Part shown: positions 9,039 through 18,151 of the stretch, in pieces | Numbering within the stretch: position 1 is the first letter of the stretch | Layout of the letters: each line of letters begins with the position of its first letter | Assembly: GCA_002482885.1 (NCBI GenBank) | Contig: DLGW01000005.1 | Span: 363,493 to 427,492, forward strand | Length of the DNA stretch: 64,000 nucleotides | DNA from: Flavobacteriaceae bacterium UBA7684 | GTDB taxonomy: Bacteria > Bacteroidota > Bacteroidia > Flavobacteriales > Flavobacteriaceae | Direction of reading: 5' to 3' | Made by a program: the position numbers and the translations under genes | Notes under the pieces: model-generated | The model's input: only the letters and a program-made list of their open reading frames with translations | Database searches by the model: none | What the model was told of the DNA's origin: nothing

Positions 9039-9071
9039 TCCGTTTTTAAAAACTAACTCAACTATAATAAT

Positions 9072-10349
9072 TTGGATAAGATTGCTGTAATAGGATTAGG
9101 ATATGTAGGTTTGCCTTTAGCGAGATTGTTTGCGACCCAATATCCTGTCGTTGGATTTGATATTAATACCAATAGGATTAATGAATTAAGAGCAGGAAAA
9201 GACTCTACATTAGAAGTAGAAGAAGCATTGCTTCAGCAAGTTTTGGTAAAAGAACAGTCCGTAACTTTTGGATTATATTGTTCTGCTGATGTCGAAGATT
9301 TAAAAAATTGTAATTATTTTATTATTACTGTTCCTACACCTGTAGATAAAAATAACAGACCTGATTTTACACCTCTTGAAAAGGCTAGCCAAATGGTAGG
9401 CAAGGTACTTAAAAAAGGAGATGTAGTTATTTACGAATCTACGGTTTATCCAGGAGCTACTGAAGAGGTTTGTGTGCCTATACTTGAAAAGATCAGTGGA
9501 CTAATATTTAATCAAGATTTTTTTGCGGGCTATTCCCCAGAAAGAATAAATCCTGGCGATAAAGAACATACCGTAGATAAAATCTTAAAAGTAACATCGG
9601 GTTCCACTCCCGAGATCGGACTCAAAGTCAATCAACTGTATCAATCCGTAATTACCGCTGGAACTTATTTAGCTTCTTCTATAAAAGTAGCTGAAGCCGC
9701 AAAAGTTATTGAAAATTCACAAAGAGATATTAATATAGCTTTCGTTAATGAGCTTTCAAAAATATTTAATTTGTTGGGAATTGATACTCAAGAAGTTTTA
9801 AAAGCTGCAGGTACTAAATGGAATTTTTTACCTTTTAAGCCAGGCTTAGTTGGAGGTCATTGTATAGGTGTAGATCCTTATTATTTAGCACAAAAAGCAC
9901 AAGAAGTAGGTTATCATCCAGAAATTATACTGTCAGGAAGAAGATTAAATGATACGATGGGTGAATATGTGGCTTCTCAAGTGGTGAAATTAATGATTAA
10001 AAAAGGTGTTCAAATCAAGCATGCAAAAGTATTGGTTTTAGGAATTACTTTTAAAGAGAACTGCCCAGATGTAAGAAACTCTAAGGTTGTTGATGTAGTT
10101 AAAGCCTTAAAGGATTATGATTTAGAGGTGAGTGTTTTTGATCCTATGGCAAAATCGTCAGAAGTTGAACATGAGTACGGAATAACATTATTGCCTCAAA
10201 TTTCATCAGTTTTTTATGATGCTGTTGTTTTATCAGTTGCCCATAAAGAGTTTGAAAAAATTAATTATAAAGAAATTTTACATACTAAAGGAGTTTTATA
10301 CGATGTAAAGGGGATTTTAGATCAAAAAATAATAGACGGAAGATTATAA
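9072..10349 (+). CDS. UDP-N-acetylhexosamine 6-dehydrogenase, WbpO/TviB type
   Basis: 425-aa nucleotide-sugar dehydrogenase that oxidises C6 of a UDP-HexNAc to the uronic acid in two NAD+-dependent steps. It has the Rossmann motif IAVIGLGYVGLPLA at the very N-terminus, the central PERINPGDKEHTVDKI stretch typical of the VipA/TviB/WbpO branch and the catalytic cysteine in GLVGGHCIGVDPYYL. The C-terminal UDP-binding domain has FKENCPDVRNSKV. The start is a TTG at 9072: no ATG lies upstream in frame, and the Rossmann strand begins two codons later. It probably acts with the epimerase just upstream to make UDP-GalNAcA or UDP-GlcNAcA. Confidence 0.85.
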   Translation: MDKIAVIGLGYVGLPLARLFATQYPVVGFDINTNRINELRAGKDSTLEVEEALLQQVLVKEQSVTFGLYCSADVEDLKNCNYFIITVPTPVDKNNRPDFTPLEKASQMVGKVLKKGDVVIYESTVYPGATEEVCVPILEKISGLIFNQDFFAGYSPERINPGDKEHTVDKILKVTSGSTPEIGLKVNQLYQSVITAGTYLASSIKVAEAAKVIENSQRDINIAFVNELSKIFNLLGIDTQEVLKAAGTKWNFLPFKPGLVGGHCIGVDPYYLAQKAQEVGYHPEIILSGRRLNDTMGEYVASQVVKLMIKKGVQIKHAKVLVLGITFKENCPDVRNSKVVDVVKALKDYDLEVSVFDPMAKSSEVEHEYGITLLPQISSVFYDAVVLSVAHKEFEKINYKEILHTKGVLYDVKGILDQKIIDGRL

Positions 10350-10383
10350 TCATAAATATTTAAACCATTTAAAATTAGTTATA

Positions 10384-11775
10384 ATGCAAATAAAAAACAT
10401 TTGTTGTATAGGAGCGGGTTACGTAGGAGGGCCAACCATGGCAGTTATTGCTCAAAAATGCCCACACATAAAAGTGACCGTTGTAGATTTAAATGAACAA
10501 AGAATTGCGGCATGGAATGATGCGGATGTTAACAATATACCAGTTTACGAACCAGGTTTAGGAGCCGTAGTTGCAGAATCAAGAGGAAGAAATTTGTTTT
10601 TTTCCACTGAAGTAGATAAAGCAATTGATGAAGCAGATATGATTTTTATTTCTGTAAATACCCCTACCAAAACTTATGGATCAGGAAAAGGTATGGCTGC
10701 AGACTTAAAGTACATTGAGTTATGTGCTAGACAAATTGCCAGAGTTGCTAAAACAGACAAAATAGTTGTTGAAAAATCAACTTTACCAGTAAGAACTGCC
10801 GAAGCCGTAAAAAATATTTTAGACCATACAGGTAACGGAGTTAAATATCAAATTTTATCGAATCCAGAATTTTTAGCCGAAGGAACAGCTGTGGAAGATT
10901 TACACGCTCCCGATAGGGTTTTGATAGGTGGCGATACTACTCCAGAAGGACAAGCTGCTATTCAATCTTTAGTAGAGGTATATGCAAATTGGGTTCCTAA
11001 AGAAAGAATTTTGACTACCAATTTATGGTCTTCAGAATTATCTAAATTAACGGCAAATGCCTTTTTAGCACAAAGAGTTTCTTCAATAAATGCATTATCA
11101 GAATTATGTGAAAAAACAGGTGCTGATGTAAATGAAGTGGCCAGAGCGATTGGTATGGATAGCCGTATTGGTTCAAAATTCTTAAAATCTTCAGTAGGTT
11201 TCGGAGGTTCTTGTTTTCAAAAAGATATTTTAAACTTAGTTTATATTGCTAAGTCTTATGGATTAAATGAAGTGGCAGATTATTGGGAACAAGTAATTAT
11301 TATGAATGACCATCAAAAACGTAGATTCGCTAATAATATTGTGAAAACACTATATAATACCGTTTCTGGTAAAAAGATTGCGTTTTTAGGTTGGGCATTT
11401 AAAAAAGATACTAACGACACGCGTGAATCTGCGGCCATTTATGTAGCCGATGATTTAGTGAACGAACAAGCACATATTGCAGTTTATGATCCTAAAGTTC
11501 CTGCCAAGCAAGTGTATGGGGATTTGGATTATTTAGAAACCAGAACATCAGAAGCCAATAAAAAGTTTGTCTCTGTTGTTAACGATCCTTATGATGCCTT
11601 AAAAGGTTGTCATGGAATTGCTGTTTTAACAGAATGGGATGAATTTAAGAACTACGATTGGCAAAAGATATACGATAATATGTATAAGCCAGCTTTTGTT
11701 TTTGATGGTAGAAACATTTTAGATGGTAAAAAATTAAAAGAAATCGGATTCGAATATCAAGGAATAGGATCTTAA
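10384..11775 (+). CDS. ugd: UDP-glucose 6-dehydrogenase (animal-like long form)
   Basis: 463-aa enzyme converting UDP-glucose to UDP-glucuronate with 2 NAD+. N-terminal Rossmann motif CIGAGYVGGPTMAVIA, central SSELSKLTANAFLAQR, the catalytic cysteine in GFGGSCFQKDILNLVYIA, and a C-terminal FKKDTNDTRESAA segment. Length and motifs resemble the eukaryote-like UGDH branch common in Bacteroidota, unlike the shorter WbpO-type gene just upstream. Its product can feed the UDP-glucuronate 4-epimerase at 15298-16305. It lies 34 nt after the previous gene and 22 nt before the guanylyltransferase. Confidence 0.9.
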   Translation: MQIKNICCIGAGYVGGPTMAVIAQKCPHIKVTVVDLNEQRIAAWNDADVNNIPVYEPGLGAVVAESRGRNLFFSTEVDKAIDEADMIFISVNTPTKTYGSGKGMAADLKYIELCARQIARVAKTDKIVVEKSTLPVRTAEAVKNILDHTGNGVKYQILSNPEFLAEGTAVEDLHAPDRVLIGGDTTPEGQAAIQSLVEVYANWVPKERILTTNLWSSELSKLTANAFLAQRVSSINALSELCEKTGADVNEVARAIGMDSRIGSKFLKSSVGFGGSCFQKDILNLVYIAKSYGLNEVADYWEQVIIMNDHQKRRFANNIVKTLYNTVSGKKIAFLGWAFKKDTNDTRESAAIYVADDLVNEQAHIAVYDPKVPAKQVYGDLDYLETRTSEANKKFVSVVNDPYDALKGCHGIAVLTEWDEFKNYDWQKIYDNMYKPAFVFDGRNILDGKKLKEIGFEYQGIGS

Positions 11776-11797
11776 GTATAAATCTAAACCAACATCA

Positions 11798-12796
11798 ATG
11801 TCAAAAGTTGTTCATGTAGTTTTAACAGGAGGAGTAGGAAGTCGCTTATGGCCACTTTCCAGAAAATGCAGACCTAAGCAGTACTTAGATATTTTTTCGG
11901 GCTATTCACTTTTCGAACACACCATTAATAGAAATCGAAAAATTGCTCAAGAATTAATTGTAGTGGGCAATGTGGATAATATTGATTTATCTAAAAAATC
12001 ATTGGTTAAGCTAGGTGTAGAAAATGCGATCAATATAGTTGAAGCAACCCCAAGAAATACTGCGGCTGCTATTGCCTTTGCTGCTTTTGCTGCCCATAAA
12101 GAAGATGTGTTAATCATCACTCCTTCTGATCACGTAATAAGCAATGAACAATTATACCTAGATTCCATGCAAAGTGCTGTAAATAAAGCTTTGGAAGGAA
12201 ACGTCGTTACTTTTGGGATTAAACCAACCAGACCAGAAACAGGTTATGGTTATATAGAGTTTGAACAAGATAATGTACTTTCTTTCAGAGAAAAACCAGA
12301 CGTTAAAACTGCCGAAGAATTTATAAATAAAGGCAATTTTTACTGGAACAGTGGTATGTTTTGCTTTAAAGCAGGAGTGTTTTTGGAAGAACTTGAAAAA
12401 TATGAACCAGAAGTATTTCAAGCTTCGTTAAATGTTTGGAATCAAAGTAATGGCGGAAATTTAGATTTAGAATTATCTTTAAAAATTCCTTCTATAAGTG
12501 TGGATTATGCCGTTATGGAAAGAAGTAAAAAAATAAAAGTAGTTGCTTCTCATTTTGAATGGTCTGATTTAGGTTCTTTTGAATCGGTATACGATTATTT
12601 AGTAGAAACTGGATATCCAACCGACGAAAAAGGAAATATGGTTTTAGGAACAACCTTACATACCTCTTTTTTAGGATTAGAAAAATGCATTTTGGTTTAT
12701 ACGGATGATGCTTTAATGGTGCTAAAAAAAGAAAAATCACAGGAAGTGAAAAATATCTATCAACAATTAGAATCTACACAATCAAAATTATTATAA
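11798..12796 (+). CDS. Mannose-1-phosphate guanylyltransferase (stand-alone)
   Basis: 332-aa nucleotidyltransferase making GDP-mannose from mannose-1-phosphate and GTP. The signature LTGGVGSRLWPLSR with the RPKQYL lysine is at residues 9-30, followed by TPSDHVI, an REKPD loop and YWNSGMFCF. It has only the catalytic domain: the cupin isomerase domain that usually follows in bifunctional ManC is encoded by the next gene, three bases downstream. GDP-mannose is the substrate of Gmd at 14138. The gene symbol is left empty because the usual manC is a two-domain protein. Confidence 0.9.
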   Translation: MSKVVHVVLTGGVGSRLWPLSRKCRPKQYLDIFSGYSLFEHTINRNRKIAQELIVVGNVDNIDLSKKSLVKLGVENAINIVEATPRNTAAAIAFAAFAAHKEDVLIITPSDHVISNEQLYLDSMQSAVNKALEGNVVTFGIKPTRPETGYGYIEFEQDNVLSFREKPDVKTAEEFINKGNFYWNSGMFCFKAGVFLEELEKYEPEVFQASLNVWNQSNGGNLDLELSLKIPSISVDYAVMERSKKIKVVASHFEWSDLGSFESVYDYLVETGYPTDEKGNMVLGTTLHTSFLGLEKCILVYTDDALMVLKKEKSQEVKNIYQQLESTQSKLL

Positions 12797-12799
12797 AAT

Positions 12800-13141
12800 A
12801 TGGAACATGATATCAGACCTTGGGGAGAATATTGGGTATTGGAAGACGCTCCAACACATAAAGTAAAAAGAATTTTAGTTTATCCAGGCGGTAGACTTTC
12901 TTATCAATACCACCACAAACGTGCCGAGGTTTGGACTATGGTTTCAGGAGTGGGTAGAATTACACTTGATGGTGAAATTAAAGACTATAAAGTAGGGGAA
13001 ACCGCTATTATTCCATTAGGAGCAAAGCATCGTATAGAAAATCCATTTAAAGAACCTTTGGTTTTTGTAGAGGTTCAACATGGCACTTATTTCGGAGAAG
13101 ATGATATTGTTCGAATCGAAGATGACTATCAACGTTCTTAA
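12800..13141 (+). CDS. Cupin-type mannose-6-phosphate isomerase
   Basis: 113-aa single-domain cupin matching the C-terminal (type II phosphomannose isomerase) domain of bifunctional ManC. Visible are RPWGEYWVLED, the KVKRILVYPGGRLSYQ strand, the metal-binding YHHKRAEVWTMVSGVG motif and VGETAIIPLGAKHRIENP. It would interconvert fructose-6-phosphate and mannose-6-phosphate at the head of the GDP-mannose/GDP-fucose pathway. The ATG lies three bases after the guanylyltransferase stop, so the two are translationally linked. This is a fission of the usual ManC, or the unfused ancestral form. Confidence 0.85.
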   Translation: MEHDIRPWGEYWVLEDAPTHKVKRILVYPGGRLSYQYHHKRAEVWTMVSGVGRITLDGEIKDYKVGETAIIPLGAKHRIENPFKEPLVFVEVQHGTYFGEDDIVRIEDDYQRS

Positions 13142-13156
13142 TTAAATTTTAAAGTA

Positions 13157-14113
13157 ATGATTTCCACAAATTCAAATATATATATTGCAGGACATAAAGG
13201 CATGGTGGGTAGTGCCATATGGAGAGCTTTAAAAAATAAGGGTTATACCAAATTGATTGGTTTAAGCAGTCGTGAATTGGATTTAAAAAATCAAGTAGCT
13301 GTAAGTGACTTTTTTAAGATTCATAAACCCGATGTGGTTATTGATGCCGCAGCAAGAGTTGGCGGAATTTTAGCCAACAATAATTATCCATATCAGTTTT
13401 TGATGGATAATATGTTAATACAAAATAATTTGATAGAAGCTTCTTTAAAAGTAGATGTAAAAAAATTCATCTTTTTAGGTAGTTCTTGTATTTATCCTAA
13501 GTTAGCTCCACAACCTTTACAAGAAGATTGTTTATTAACCGATTCATTAGAACCTACCAATGAATGGTACGCATTAGCTAAAATCACAGGAGTTAAATCT
13601 TGCCAAGCCATTAGAAAACAATTTAATAAAGATTATTTTAGTTTGATGCCTACCAATTTATATGGTTCATTTGATAATTTTGATTTAAATACTTCTCATG
13701 TATTGCCTGCAATGATTCGTAAATTTCATGAAGCAGTACAAAACAATCATGCACCTGTTACGCTTTGGGGCAGTGGTACTCCTATGAGAGAGTTTTTATA
13801 TGTAGATGATATGGCTGATGCAGTGGTATTTGCTTTAGAAAATGATATGCCGGAGTATCTGTATAATGTAGGTACAGGCGTGGATATTACCATTAAGGAA
13901 TTAGCAGAAACGATTAAAAAAATAACTGGACATCAAGGAGAAATCATTTGGGATTCTACAAAACCAGACGGTACACCCAGAAAATTAATGGATGTTTCTA
14001 AAATGAAGGGTTTAGGCTGGCAATATAAAATCGATTTAGAAGAAGGTATTAAGCTAACTTACGATTGGTATATCAATAACGTTGAAACTGCAAAAAAAGT
14101 AACAATTGATTAA
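13157..14113 (+). CDS. fcl: GDP-L-fucose synthase
   Basis: 318-aa short-chain dehydrogenase that epimerises (C3, C5) and reduces GDP-4-keto-6-deoxymannose to GDP-L-fucose with NADPH. It has the cofactor motif IAGHKGMVGSAI near residues 9-20, the family stretch DAAARVGGILANN, LGSSCIYPK, and YxxxK in NEWYALAKITG. Length is typical. It precedes gmd here (the reverse of the common gmd-fcl order), with a 24-nt gap. Together with the guanylyltransferase and cupin genes it gives a full route from fructose-6-phosphate to GDP-fucose, apart from phosphomannomutase, which is not in the window. Confidence 0.93.
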   Translation: MISTNSNIYIAGHKGMVGSAIWRALKNKGYTKLIGLSSRELDLKNQVAVSDFFKIHKPDVVIDAAARVGGILANNNYPYQFLMDNMLIQNNLIEASLKVDVKKFIFLGSSCIYPKLAPQPLQEDCLLTDSLEPTNEWYALAKITGVKSCQAIRKQFNKDYFSLMPTNLYGSFDNFDLNTSHVLPAMIRKFHEAVQNNHAPVTLWGSGTPMREFLYVDDMADAVVFALENDMPEYLYNVGTGVDITIKELAETIKKITGHQGEIIWDSTKPDGTPRKLMDVSKMKGLGWQYKIDLEEGIKLTYDWYINNVETAKKVTID

Positions 14114-14137
14114 TAAAAACATAACTAAGAAACTATA

Positions 14138-15292
14138 ATGAAAACAGCTCTAATCACAGGAATCACAGGTCAAGATGGTTCATATTTAGCCGAATTATTA
14201 CTATCTAAAGGATATGTGGTACATGGTATCAAGAGAAGATCGTCTTTGTTTAACACAGATCGTATTGATCATTTGTACCAAGATCCACATGTAGATAATC
14301 AGAAGTTAGTGTTACATTATGGTGACTTAACCGATTCTATGAATTTGACAAGAATCATCCAAGAAACACAACCAGATGAAATTTACAATCTAGGAGCTAT
14401 GTCTCACGTAAAAGTATCGTTTGATTCTCCGGAATATGTAGGCAATGTAGATGGATTAGGAACCTTACGCATCTTAGAAGCGGTTCGATTATTAGGATTA
14501 ACTAAGAAAACTAGAATTTATCAAGCCTCTACTTCTGAATTGTATGGAGGAATGGAAGAAAATAAAAATGAAAGAGGTTTTTACGATGAAAATTCACCGT
14601 TTTATCCTCGTTCACCTTATGGTGTAGCTAAAATCTACGGATTTTGGATTACCAAAAACTATAGAGAAGCATACGACATGTATGCTTGTAATGGAATCTT
14701 ATTCAATCATGAATCACCAAGAAGAGGAGAAACTTTCGTAACCCGAAAAATTACTCGTGGGGTAGCCAAAATTGCTTTAGGATTACAAGACAGACTTTAC
14801 ATGGGTAATCTAGATTCACTTAGAGACTGGGGTCATGCTAAGGATTATGTAGAAGCGATGTGGAGAATTTTACAGCAAGATACTCCAGAGGATTACGTGA
14901 TTGCCACAGGGGTAACTACAAAAGTTAGAGATTTTATTAAAATGTCTTTTGCCGAAGTTGGATTTAACTTACGTTTTGAAGGAGAAGGAGTAGATGAATT
15001 AGGGATTTTAGATTCATTTAATGAAGAAGTAGTTAATAATACATTAGCAGGACACGAAATAAAAGCTAAAATTGGAGATGTTTTAGTAAAAATTGATCCT
15101 AGATATTTTAGACCAACAGAAGTAGATTTACTATTAGGAGATCCAACAAAATCGAAAACTAAATTAGGTTGGAAACCTCAATATGATTTAGCAGGATTGG
15201 TAGAAGAAATGGTTGCCTCGGATTTAGCGATTTTCAAAAAGGACATTCATTTGTTGAAAGCAGGTCATACAATATTAAGACAAGAAGAATAA
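14138..15292 (+). CDS. gmd: GDP-mannose 4,6-dehydratase
   Basis: 384-aa extended SDR enzyme making GDP-4-keto-6-deoxy-D-mannose. It has the cofactor motif GITGQDGSYLAELLLSKGY at the N-terminus, IKRRSS, the catalytic region ASTSELYGG, YxxxK in SPYGVAKIYG and the substrate-binding NHESPRRGETFVTRKI stretch, all strongly conserved in Gmd. Slightly longer than E. coli Gmd because of an insertion around residues 285-315. Downstream partner of fcl; its stop is five bases before the next gene, consistent with one operon. Confidence 0.95.
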   Translation: MKTALITGITGQDGSYLAELLLSKGYVVHGIKRRSSLFNTDRIDHLYQDPHVDNQKLVLHYGDLTDSMNLTRIIQETQPDEIYNLGAMSHVKVSFDSPEYVGNVDGLGTLRILEAVRLLGLTKKTRIYQASTSELYGGMEENKNERGFYDENSPFYPRSPYGVAKIYGFWITKNYREAYDMYACNGILFNHESPRRGETFVTRKITRGVAKIALGLQDRLYMGNLDSLRDWGHAKDYVEAMWRILQQDTPEDYVIATGVTTKVRDFIKMSFAEVGFNLRFEGEGVDELGILDSFNEEVVNNTLAGHEIKAKIGDVLVKIDPRYFRPTEVDLLLGDPTKSKTKLGWKPQYDLAGLVEEMVASDLAIFKKDIHLLKAGHTILRQEE

Positions 15293-15297
15293 ACAAT

Positions 15298-16305
15298 ATG
15301 AAAATATTAGTAACTGGAGCAGCTGGTTTTATTGGATTTCATTTATCTGATAAACTAATCAATAAAGGCTATGAGGTTGTTGGCTTAGATAATATCAACG
15401 ATTATTATATTCAACAATTAAAATATGATAGATTAAAAGAGTTAGGCATTCATGAAATCGTTGAAGGAAAAGTTCAATATCAATCTGATAGTAAACCGTT
15501 TACTTTTATAAAAGGCGATTTAGAAGATGTATCACTTTGGGAAAACTACATAAAGCCATTAGGAATAACTCATATCATTCATTTAGCCGCACAAGCAGGG
15601 GTTAGATATAGTTTAGAAAATCCAAGAGCTTATATTTCTTCAAATATTAGTGGTTTTTTAAATGTACTAGAATTTTGTCGCGAGCAAAAAATCAATCATT
15701 TGATTTATGCGAGTAGCTCTTCAGTATATGGTATGAATTCACAACAACCATTTTCTGAAAGCGAAAGATGTGATCAACCGGTTAGTTTATATGCCGCTAC
15801 CAAGCGTGCTAACGAAATGATGGCATTTACTTACCATCATTTATATGGAATTAATTCCATGGGACTAAGATTTTTCACGGTTTATGGACCTTGGGGAAGA
15901 CCAGATATGGCCCCCATTTTATTTACCAAAGCAGCTTACGAAGGTAAAGCCATAAAAGTATTTAATCATGGAAATCAAAGTCGTGATTTTACTTATATCG
16001 ACGATATTGTTAATGGAATTATTTCTATTTACGAGAAAAAAGAAGAAGTGGTAAAAGGTGCTCCAGTATGTAATATTGGTAATGGTAGCCCAGTTGATTT
16101 AATGGGATTTATACGTGCCATTGAAAAAGAAACAGGTATTGAATTGAAAAAAGAATATACCGATGCGCAACCTGGCGATGTAGCCATAACTTTTGCGGAT
16201 ACTTCAAAATTATCAAAAGAGGTAAATTATAATCCATCAGTGAACATTTCAGAAGGAGTTAAAAAGTTTATCGATTGGTATAAAACATATAACAAAATAA
16301 AATAG
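15298..16305 (+). CDS. UDP-glucuronate 4-epimerase-like SDR
   Basis: 335-aa extended SDR. NAD motif GAAGFIGFHLSDKL at residues 7-20, the loop LDNINDYYIQQLKYDRL typical of the UDP-glucuronate epimerase/Cap1J branch, HLAAQAGVRYSLENP, ASSSSVYG, YxxxK in SLYAATKRANE and FTVYGPWGRPDMA. It should interconvert UDP-GlcA and UDP-GalA, using the product of ugd at 10384-11775. Five bases separate it from gmd. Substrate choice is inferred from the branch-specific motifs. Confidence 0.87.
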   Translation: MKILVTGAAGFIGFHLSDKLINKGYEVVGLDNINDYYIQQLKYDRLKELGIHEIVEGKVQYQSDSKPFTFIKGDLEDVSLWENYIKPLGITHIIHLAAQAGVRYSLENPRAYISSNISGFLNVLEFCREQKINHLIYASSSSVYGMNSQQPFSESERCDQPVSLYAATKRANEMMAFTYHHLYGINSMGLRFFTVYGPWGRPDMAPILFTKAAYEGKAIKVFNHGNQSRDFTYIDDIVNGIISIYEKKEEVVKGAPVCNIGNGSPVDLMGFIRAIEKETGIELKKEYTDAQPGDVAITFADTSKLSKEVNYNPSVNISEGVKKFIDWYKTYNKIK

Positions 16306-16332
16306 TCCAACTACACAACTTAAATCAAAACA

Positions 16333-17598
16333 ATGAACTACAACAGTAAAGTAATAGTCGAAAAATCTCGTTTAGAAGGAGTAGTAAAAATAAGTGGAGC
16401 AAAAAATAGTTCTTTACGTCTGTTGGCGGCTTCTTTACTTACCGAAGAAACGGTAGAATTATCCAATTTTCCTAATGGATTACTAGATGTTAAAATACAT
16501 TTAGATATGCTAGAAGTATTAGGTAAGAAGTACGAAGCTAAAGGAGATTATGTTAAAATTACTGAAGTAGCCGGAAATTCTATCACTACATTAAAGTGGG
16601 ATGAACGCTCTATAAGAAATACTTTATTGATTTTAGGTGCATTAACTGCCCGTTTCGGAGAAGGTCGTGTTCCATTACCCGGAGGTTGTAAATTAGGGGA
16701 ACGTAAGTATGATTTGCACGTGATGTTATTAGAAAGATTAGGTGCAAAAGTTTGGGAAGAAGATGATTATTTATGTGCAAAAAGTGACGGTAGATTAGTA
16801 GGTACTGACATATTTTTATCAATGCGTTCTACAGGAGCAACTGAAAATGCTATCATTTGCGGAAGTTTAGCTAAAGGAACTACAACGGTTTGGAATCCAC
16901 ACATTAGACCAGAAATATTAGATTTAATTGACATGCTTCGAAAAATGGGAGCAAAAATCGAAGTTTTCGGACAAAAATGTATTCAAATCACCGGATGTGA
17001 AAATTTAGTAGGAGTTAAGCACAGTGTAATTCCGGATAATATGGAAGCTTTAACATGGGCTATTGGTTCTGTAATTACTGGTGGTGATGTTGAAATTTTA
17101 GATTTTCCTTATGAACACTTAGAAATTCCTTTAGTGTATTTACGTGAAAGCGGGATGAAGTTATATAGAGGAGACAATAGTTTATTAGTTCGTGGAGGAA
17201 ATGCTTACCCAGTAGAAATCAGTACTGGGCCTTATCCAGGAATTAATTCAGATATGCAACCTATTATAGCCGTTTATGGAGCCATGTGTCAAGGAGAATC
17301 AAAAATTGTTGATTTACGTTTTCCAGGACGTTACGGCTATGCAGAAGAGTTAGCTAAAATGGGTATGAAGTACGATGTACAAGGTGATTTATTAGTGATA
17401 CACGGAGGTAAGCAATTAGAAGGAGCTAGAGTTAAAGCATTAGACCTAAGGGCTGGAATAGCTCTTTTATTAGCAGGTATGACAGCTACCGGACAAACAA
17501 TTATAGAAAGTGCTTGGCAAATTGGACGTGGATACGAACATTTAGAAAGTAAATTGGAAGGTTTGGGAGTTAAAATCAAAGTAGATGATAACATTTAA
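16333..17598 (+). CDS. MurA-like UDP-GlcNAc enolpyruvyl transferase paralogue
   Basis: 421-aa EPSP-synthase/MurA fold enzyme. Key MurA residues are kept: the lysine of ISGAKNSS near residue 20, the active-site cysteine and arginine in LPGGCKLGERKYDLH, the aspartate of NSDMQP and the arginine of GRGYEHLESKL. It should therefore be able to transfer enolpyruvate from PEP to UDP-GlcNAc. A copy inside a capsule locus suggests a role in a surface-sugar precursor rather than, or besides, peptidoglycan. Its divergence from typical MurA (KYDLH where E. coli has PVDLH) also points to a specialised paralogue. The last 14 nt overlap the next gene. Whether the genome has another murA cannot be seen here. 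Confidence 0.85.
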   Translation: MNYNSKVIVEKSRLEGVVKISGAKNSSLRLLAASLLTEETVELSNFPNGLLDVKIHLDMLEVLGKKYEAKGDYVKITEVAGNSITTLKWDERSIRNTLLILGALTARFGEGRVPLPGGCKLGERKYDLHVMLLERLGAKVWEEDDYLCAKSDGRLVGTDIFLSMRSTGATENAIICGSLAKGTTTVWNPHIRPEILDLIDMLRKMGAKIEVFGQKCIQITGCENLVGVKHSVIPDNMEALTWAIGSVITGGDVEILDFPYEHLEIPLVYLRESGMKLYRGDNSLLVRGGNAYPVEISTGPYPGINSDMQPIIAVYGAMCQGESKIVDLRFPGRYGYAEELAKMGMKYDVQGDLLVIHGGKQLEGARVKALDLRAGIALLLAGMTATGQTIIESAWQIGRGYEHLESKLEGLGVKIKVDDNI

Positions 17599-18124
17599 AA
17601 CTACTTTAAGTAATATAAAAAGTGACGTACCTAAAGGACAATTCATAGTTCAGTTTTTTTTAGCTTATTTTTTTAACCCTGGTTTCAGAGTATTGTTAAA
17701 TCATCGTTTAGGTAAGTTTTTTTACTTTTCTAAAAATCCAATTTTAAAGCTAATAGCTTTAAGGTATAAACAAAAATTGGTAGTTAAAAGAAGTTGTGAT
17801 ATTTCATATAAATGCCAAATAGAAAAAGGAGTTAAATTTCCTCATCCCTTAGGAATTGTAATCGGAGAAGGAGTTGTCATTAAAGATGATGTGAAAATTT
17901 GGCAACAAGTTACTTTAGGAAGTCATGGTAAAATAGGCCAGGGTTTAAATTATCCAGTGATTGAAAGTGGTGTTAAGATATTTTCAGGCGCTAAAGTAAT
18001 AGGAGGTATTAAAGTTGGTTCTTATTCTATTATCGGTGCTAATTCGGTGGTATTACAAGATATTCCTTCAAATTCAGTTGCTGTTGGTGCTCCTGCAAAA
18101 ATTATAAAAACAAATGATAAATAA
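17585..18124 (+). CDS. Hexapeptide-repeat acyltransferase (CysE-like)
   Basis: 179-aa left-handed beta-helix acyltransferase of the serine-acetyltransferase-like group found in capsule loci. It has an N-terminal hydrophobic/basic helical part (FIVQFFLAYFFNPGFRVLL), hexapeptide repeats in GIVIGEGVVIKDDVKIWQQVTLG and GVKIFSGAKVIGGIKVGSYSIIGANSVVL, and the terminal SVAVGAPAKIIK motif. Probably O-acetylates a sugar of the repeat unit. Overlaps the MurA-like gene by 14 nt, suggesting translational coupling. The acceptor cannot be told from sequence. Confidence 0.8.
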   Translation: MITFKTTLSNIKSDVPKGQFIVQFFLAYFFNPGFRVLLNHRLGKFFYFSKNPILKLIALRYKQKLVVKRSCDISYKCQIEKGVKFPHPLGIVIGEGVVIKDDVKIWQQVTLGSHGKIGQGLNYPVIESGVKIFSGAKVIGGIKVGSYSIIGANSVVLQDIPSNSVAVGAPAKIIKTNDK

Positions 18125-18151
18125 GTCAATAGTTACATTGAAATAAACGAT

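Noticed and set aside
12796..12800. Frameshift pseudogene of a bifunctional ManC
   Set aside because: Both parts have complete domains, own start codons and normal ends; adjacency with a 3-nt gap indicates two real genes.
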